A stretch of 9,542 nucleotides of DNA from Gemmatimonadota bacterium (GTDB lineage: Bacteria > Gemmatimonadota > Gemmatimonadetes > Longimicrobiales > Gaopeijiaceae): assembly GCA_003567615.1 (NCBI GenBank), contig PWZC01000449.1, positions 1 to 9,542 of the forward strand, written 5' to 3'. The translations under genes and the position numbers were made by a program. Of the stretch, positions 6,702 through 9,542 are shown one piece after another. Position 1 is the stretch's first letter. Each line of letters opens with the position of its first letter. Below the pieces are notes generated by a model. The model did not search any database. It was given only the letters and a program-made list of their open reading frames with translations, and was not told where the DNA came from.

Positions 6702-8033
6702 ATGTCGTCCAACGATACAATGGAGAAGCTGGTGTCCCTGGCCAAGCGCCGGGGGTACGTCTTCCAGTCTTCGGAGATCTACGGCGGAACCGGCTCGGTC
6801 TGGGACTACGGCCCCCTGGGCATCGAGCTGAAACGGAACGTCAAGGAGCTGTGGTGGAGCCGAATGGTCCATCAGCGCGACGATGTGGAGGGCCTCGATG
6901 CAGCCATCCTCATGCATCCCCGGGTGTGGGAGGCTTCGGGCCATGTGGAGGGTTTCACCGATCCGCTCGTGGAATGTCGGGTGTGCAAGAAGCGCTTCCG
7001 CCAGGACACCCTGCCCGATCAGGCGTGCGGTCGGAAGCCCTCGGTGTCACCAGGTGAGGATGCAGCGTGCGAGCTGGGCGAGCCCCGCCTGTTCAACCTC
7101 ATGTTCCGGACGTTCATGGGACCGGTGGAGGACGGAGCCCACACCGTCTACCTCCGGCCGGAGACGGCACAGGGCTCGTATGTGAACTTCCTGAACGTCC
7201 AGACGGCGTCGCGGCAGAAGATCCCCTTCGGCATCGCCCAGATCGGCAAGGCCTTCCGGAACGAGATCACCCCGGGGAACTTCATCTTCCGGACCCGCGA
7301 GTTCGAGCAGGCCGAGATGCAGTTCTTCGTCGAGCCCGGCACCGACGACGAATGGTTCGATCGGTGGCTCGACGAGCGCATGGCGTGGCACCTCTCGCTG
7401 GGCATCCGGGAGGACCACCTCCGGATCCATGAACATGGCCCGGACGAGCTGGCCCACTACGCCAAGAAGGCCGTGGACATCGAGTACCGCTTCCCCTTCG
7501 GCTGGAAGGAGTTGGAGGGGGTGCACAACCGCACCGATTTCGATCTGCGGCGACACGAGGAGTTTTCGGGGAAGCGCCTCCAGTATATCGATTCCGGAGG
7601 CGGGAAGCGCTTTCTCCCCTTTGTGGTTGAGACGGCGGTGGGCGTGGACCGGACTGTCCTCGTCCTCCTCACCGACGCGTACCGGGAAGAAGAGGTGGAG
7701 GGAGAGGCGCGGGTGGTGCTGGGTCTCCATCCCCGGGTCGCTCCCATCAAGGCCGCCATCTTCCCGCTGGTGAAGAAGGACGGACTACCGGAGATTGCCA
7801 CCCGTCTCGCCAGGGAACTACGGGAGGCCGCCATTCCCAGCTTCTACGACGAGTCCGGGTCCATCGGGCGGCGCTATCGTCGTCAGGATGAGGCCGGTAC
7901 GCCCTGGTGCGTCACGGTGGACGGGCAGACCGCAGAGGATGGCACGGTAACCATCCGGGACCGGGATTCCCTCGACCAGGTACGAGTGGATGCGTCCCAG
8001 TTGCAGGCGTGGATTCGGGAGCGACTCCGGTAG
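6702..8033 (+). CDS. glyQS: Glycine--tRNA ligase, single-chain class II type
   Basis: This enzyme charges tRNA-Gly with glycine in the cytoplasm using ATP. It is the homodimeric bacterial/archaeal-eukaryotic type, not the E. coli alpha2-beta2 type. Visible marks are IYGGTGSVWDYGPLG near the N-terminus (26-40), LRPETAQG (151-158), class II motif 2 FRNEITPGNFIFRTREFEQ (185-203), and motif 3 VVETAVGVDRT (308-318). The anticodon-binding domain spans about 345-443. Cysteines at 92, 95, 109 and 123 lie in the insertion that carries metal-binding cysteines in some homologues. Motif 3 reads ETAVGVDR where many homologues have EPSxGxDR. At 443 residues it is a compact but complete member of a family usually 440-500 residues long. 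It leads a plus-strand group with a small lipoprotein and an NSS transporter downstream. Confidence 0.95.
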   Translation: MSSNDTMEKLVSLAKRRGYVFQSSEIYGGTGSVWDYGPLGIELKRNVKELWWSRMVHQRDDVEGLDAAILMHPRVWEASGHVEGFTDPLVECRVCKKRFRQDTLPDQACGRKPSVSPGEDAACELGEPRLFNLMFRTFMGPVEDGAHTVYLRPETAQGSYVNFLNVQTASRQKIPFGIAQIGKAFRNEITPGNFIFRTREFEQAEMQFFVEPGTDDEWFDRWLDERMAWHLSLGIREDHLRIHEHGPDELAHYAKKAVDIEYRFPFGWKELEGVHNRTDFDLRRHEEFSGKRLQYIDSGGGKRFLPFVVETAVGVDRTVLVLLTDAYREEEVEGEARVVLGLHPRVAPIKAAIFPLVKKDGLPEIATRLARELREAAIPSFYDESGSIGRRYRRQDEAGTPWCVTVDGQTAEDGTVTIRDRDSLDQVRVDASQLQAWIRERLR

Positions 8034-8065
8034 AGGCGTTCCCCATCGATCCCCTTCCGGTTCAG

Positions 8066-8104
8066 CTTCCGGTCCCGGGGGGAAGTGGAGCGAAGGACCG
8101 GAAG
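8066..8104 (+). promoter_or_regulatory. Perfect 10-bp hairpin between glyQS and the lipoprotein gene
   Basis: CTTCCGGTCC (8066-8075) and GGACCGGAAG (8095-8104) are exact reverse complements around a 19-base loop. The structure starts 33 bases after the glyQS stop and ends 5 bases before the GGAGG ribosome binding site of the next gene. No T-run follows, so full termination is unlikely. It may protect the glyQS mRNA end, attenuate read-through, or affect access to the ribosome binding site. Confidence 0.45.
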
Positions 8105-8123
8105 GACTTGGAGGGGGTGAAGG

Positions 8124-8555
8124 ATGAGGAGCTTCGACAAGATCCGCCCGGGTATCCGGAGGGCCAGGCTCGTCCTGGCAGGGGGGTTGGCCCTGCTGGG
8201 CCTGATAGGCTGTGACCTGATCACGGGAACCGATCCCCCCCAGGAAGCCCGGGTGGAGCTCACCGGGTCGGGCGTGGAGGGTCCCATCATGATGGTCACC
8301 TCCAACTCCTTCCTGGTGGGAGCCGCCGGCCCGGAAGACATCTTCTTCCGCCAGGCGGACACCACCTTCGTGGATGTCCCGTTCGACGGAACCTTCAGCA
8401 TGAGGGAGACCCAGCAGTTCCTTGTGCGGGTCCCTTCGCCGGAGGACCATGATCCGCAACTGGCCATGCGCGTCTTCATCGACGGGGACCTCTCCCATAC
8501 CCAGGAGCAGGTCATGGACGGGGGTCTCCTTCAGTACCACTTCACGCGTTTCTGA
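8124..8555 (+). CDS. Small predicted lipoprotein of unknown function
   Basis: I do not recognise a named family. The 143-residue protein has a basic N-terminus, a hydrophobic stretch (about 16-28) and the lipobox LIGC with C30, giving a mature protein of about 114 residues attached to a membrane. D31 follows the cysteine; in E. coli, Asp at +2 favours inner-membrane retention, but this rule does not hold in all phyla. The mature part is acidic, rich in beta-prone segments, has no further cysteines and looks like a single small beta-domain. GGAGG at 8110-8114 is a good ribosome binding site nine bases before the ATG. Its TGA overlaps the ATG of the transporter gene by one base, so the two are translationally coupled and may work together, for example as an accessory subunit. 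That role is inference only. Confidence 0.72.
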   Translation: MRSFDKIRPGIRRARLVLAGGLALLGLIGCDLITGTDPPQEARVELTGSGVEGPIMMVTSNSFLVGAAGPEDIFFRQADTTFVDVPFDGTFSMRETQQFLVRVPSPEDHDPQLAMRVFIDGDLSHTQEQVMDGGLLQYHFTRF

Positions 8556-9542
8556 TGGAAGCCAGCCGCTCCGTGGTCTTCACCTCGCGCTGGGGCATGC
8601 TCCTGGCCATGGTGGGGATGGCGGTGGGGACCGGGAACATCTGGCGCTTCCCGCGGATCGCGGCCACCAACGGCGGGGGTTCATTCCTGGTGGCGTGGGT
8701 CGTCTTTCTCCTGCTCTGGTCCATTCCCCTCCTTCTCCTTGAGTTCGGGATGGGCAAGGGGACCCGCTCGGGGCCCATCGGGGCCTTCGCCAAGACCATG
8801 GGTCCCCGATTCGGATGGATGGGGGCCTGGGTGGCGTGGACGGCCACCGCCATCATGTTCTACTACTCGGTGGTCATGGGGTGGACCATCCAGTTCCTGG
8901 GGGCGTCGGTCCTGGGTCGGGTTCCCAGTGACCCGCCCGGGGCCTTCTGGGAGGGGTACGCCGCCTCGCCGGGCGCCTTGCTCACCCACATCATCGCCCT
9001 GGGACTGGCGGTTTTCGTGGTCTCCAAGGGAGTGAAGGGGATCGAGACGGCGGCTCGCATCCTCATCCCCTCCCTTGTGATCCTGGTGGTGATCCTGGCT
9101 ATCCGGGCCGTCACCCTCCCTGGCGCCAGCGCCGGCCTCGCCTTCCTCTTCACCCCGGACTGGAGTGAGCTGGCGTCGTACGAGATCTGGCTCCAGGCCC
9201 TGACCCAGAACGCATGGGATACGGGAGCGGGGTGGGGGCTGGTCCTCTGCTACGCCATCTACATGCGGGCCCGGGCGGACACGGCGCTCAACGCCTTCGT
9301 CATCGGTTTCGGGAACAACAGCATGTCGCTCCTGGCCGGGATCATGGTGCTCTGCACCGTCTTCGCCGTCATGCCTGGGGCGGCGACGGAGATCGTGGGC
9401 GCCGACAACGAAGGGATCACCTTCATATGGGTTCCCCAGCTCTTCGACACCCTCCCCTTCGGCCAGTTCTTCCTGGTGATCTTCTTCCTGGCGCTGGTGT
9501 TCGCCGCATGGAGTTCGCTCATCGCCATGGTGGAGTTGGCGA
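8555..9542 (+). CDS. Sodium:neurotransmitter symporter (NSS/SNF) family transporter (partial, 3' end outside window)
   Basis: NSS proteins use the sodium gradient to import amino acids or related amines. From ATG 8555 the frame stays open for 329 codons to the window edge; the family is usually 440-550 residues, so the C-terminal helices are missing. TM1 carries GMAVGTGNIWRFP (21-33), followed by NGGGSF (39-44) and the hydrophobic TM2 ending in EFGMGKG, all aligning by eye to LeuT TM1-TM2. N28 corresponds to LeuT N27 (Na1). TM6 reads QNAWDTGAGWG (218-228), TM7 has GNNSMS (253-258), and TM8 FAAWSS (316-321) supplies two serines at the Na2 site. D222 falls at LeuT T254, and S258 at LeuT E290. 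The start overlaps the lipoprotein stop (TGATG) and lacks its own Shine-Dalgarno, implying reinitiation. The substrate cannot be read from the sequence; a small or aromatic amino acid is plausible. Confidence 0.92.
   Translation, partial: MEASRSVVFTSRWGMLLAMVGMAVGTGNIWRFPRIAATNGGGSFLVAWVVFLLLWSIPLLLLEFGMGKGTRSGPIGAFAKTMGPRFGWMGAWVAWTATAIMFYYSVVMGWTIQFLGASVLGRVPSDPPGAFWEGYAASPGALLTHIIALGLAVFVVSKGVKGIETAARILIPSLVILVVILAIRAVTLPGASAGLAFLFTPDWSELASYEIWLQALTQNAWDTGAGWGLVLCYAIYMRARADTALNAFVIGFGNNSMSLLAGIMVLCTVFAVMPGAATEIVGADNEGITFIWVPQLFDTLPFGQFFLVIFFLALVFAAWSSLIAMVELA

Noticed and set aside
6329..6745. 138-codon minus-strand open frame across the nfuA-glyQS intergenic region
   Set aside because: It starts inside the glyQS coding region, overlaps the start of nfuA, lacks a ribosome binding site and has an Arg/Pro-rich sequence with no protein-like pattern.
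1..9542. CRISPR array, insertion sequence, attachment site or prophage remnant
   Set aside because: No regularly spaced repeats, terminal inverted repeats, transposase or integrase motifs were seen; the only repeats are the short tandem ones inside genes.

Overview
This window is GC-rich bacterial chromosomal DNA with densely packed genes, several stop-start or overlapping junctions, and two lipoprotein-type signal sequences, so the host is almost certainly diderm. Base composition, the very large divergent class A penicillin-binding protein, a single-chain glycyl-tRNA synthetase and an nfuA-type iron-sulfur scaffold together suggest a member of the Gemmatimonadota or a related uncultivated phylum. 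That placement is an inference; no rRNA marker is present. I see no phage genes, transposases, integrases, tRNA genes or CRISPR repeats.

Layout. (1) Positions 1-120 hold the tail of an upstream plus-strand gene and a strong intrinsic terminator with a UUCG tetraloop. (2) Positions 165-3464 (+) encode a 1099-residue bifunctional penicillin-binding protein with a degenerate GT51 domain and a transpeptidase domain carrying a large insert. (3) Convergent with it, overlapping tail to tail by 17 bp, is a three-gene minus-strand operon read from 6332 down to 3448: nfuA, a predicted lipoprotein of the cyanophycinase/peptidase S51 family, and an RlmI-type 23S rRNA methyltransferase that contains an in-frame 33-bp tandem duplication. 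(4) Positions 6333-6701 are a divergent intergenic region with a 10-bp hairpin in the nfuA leader and a plausible sigma-70 promoter for the next gene. (5) Positions 6702 to the window end (+) carry glyQS, a small predicted lipoprotein of unknown function, and a sodium:neurotransmitter symporter family transporter that starts in a TGATG overlap with the lipoprotein and runs off the window.

How the genes may work together. The PBP builds and cross-links peptidoglycan. The minus-strand operon groups Fe-S cluster delivery, peptide hydrolysis at the envelope and ribosome modification with no shared pathway that I can see. The plus-strand group joins glycine-tRNA charging, a surface lipoprotein and a probable amino-acid transporter; the tight lipoprotein/transporter coupling is its most suggestive element.

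The window is mostly ordinary housekeeping DNA with a few unusual protein features. I do not find a clear new defence, mobile or RNA system.
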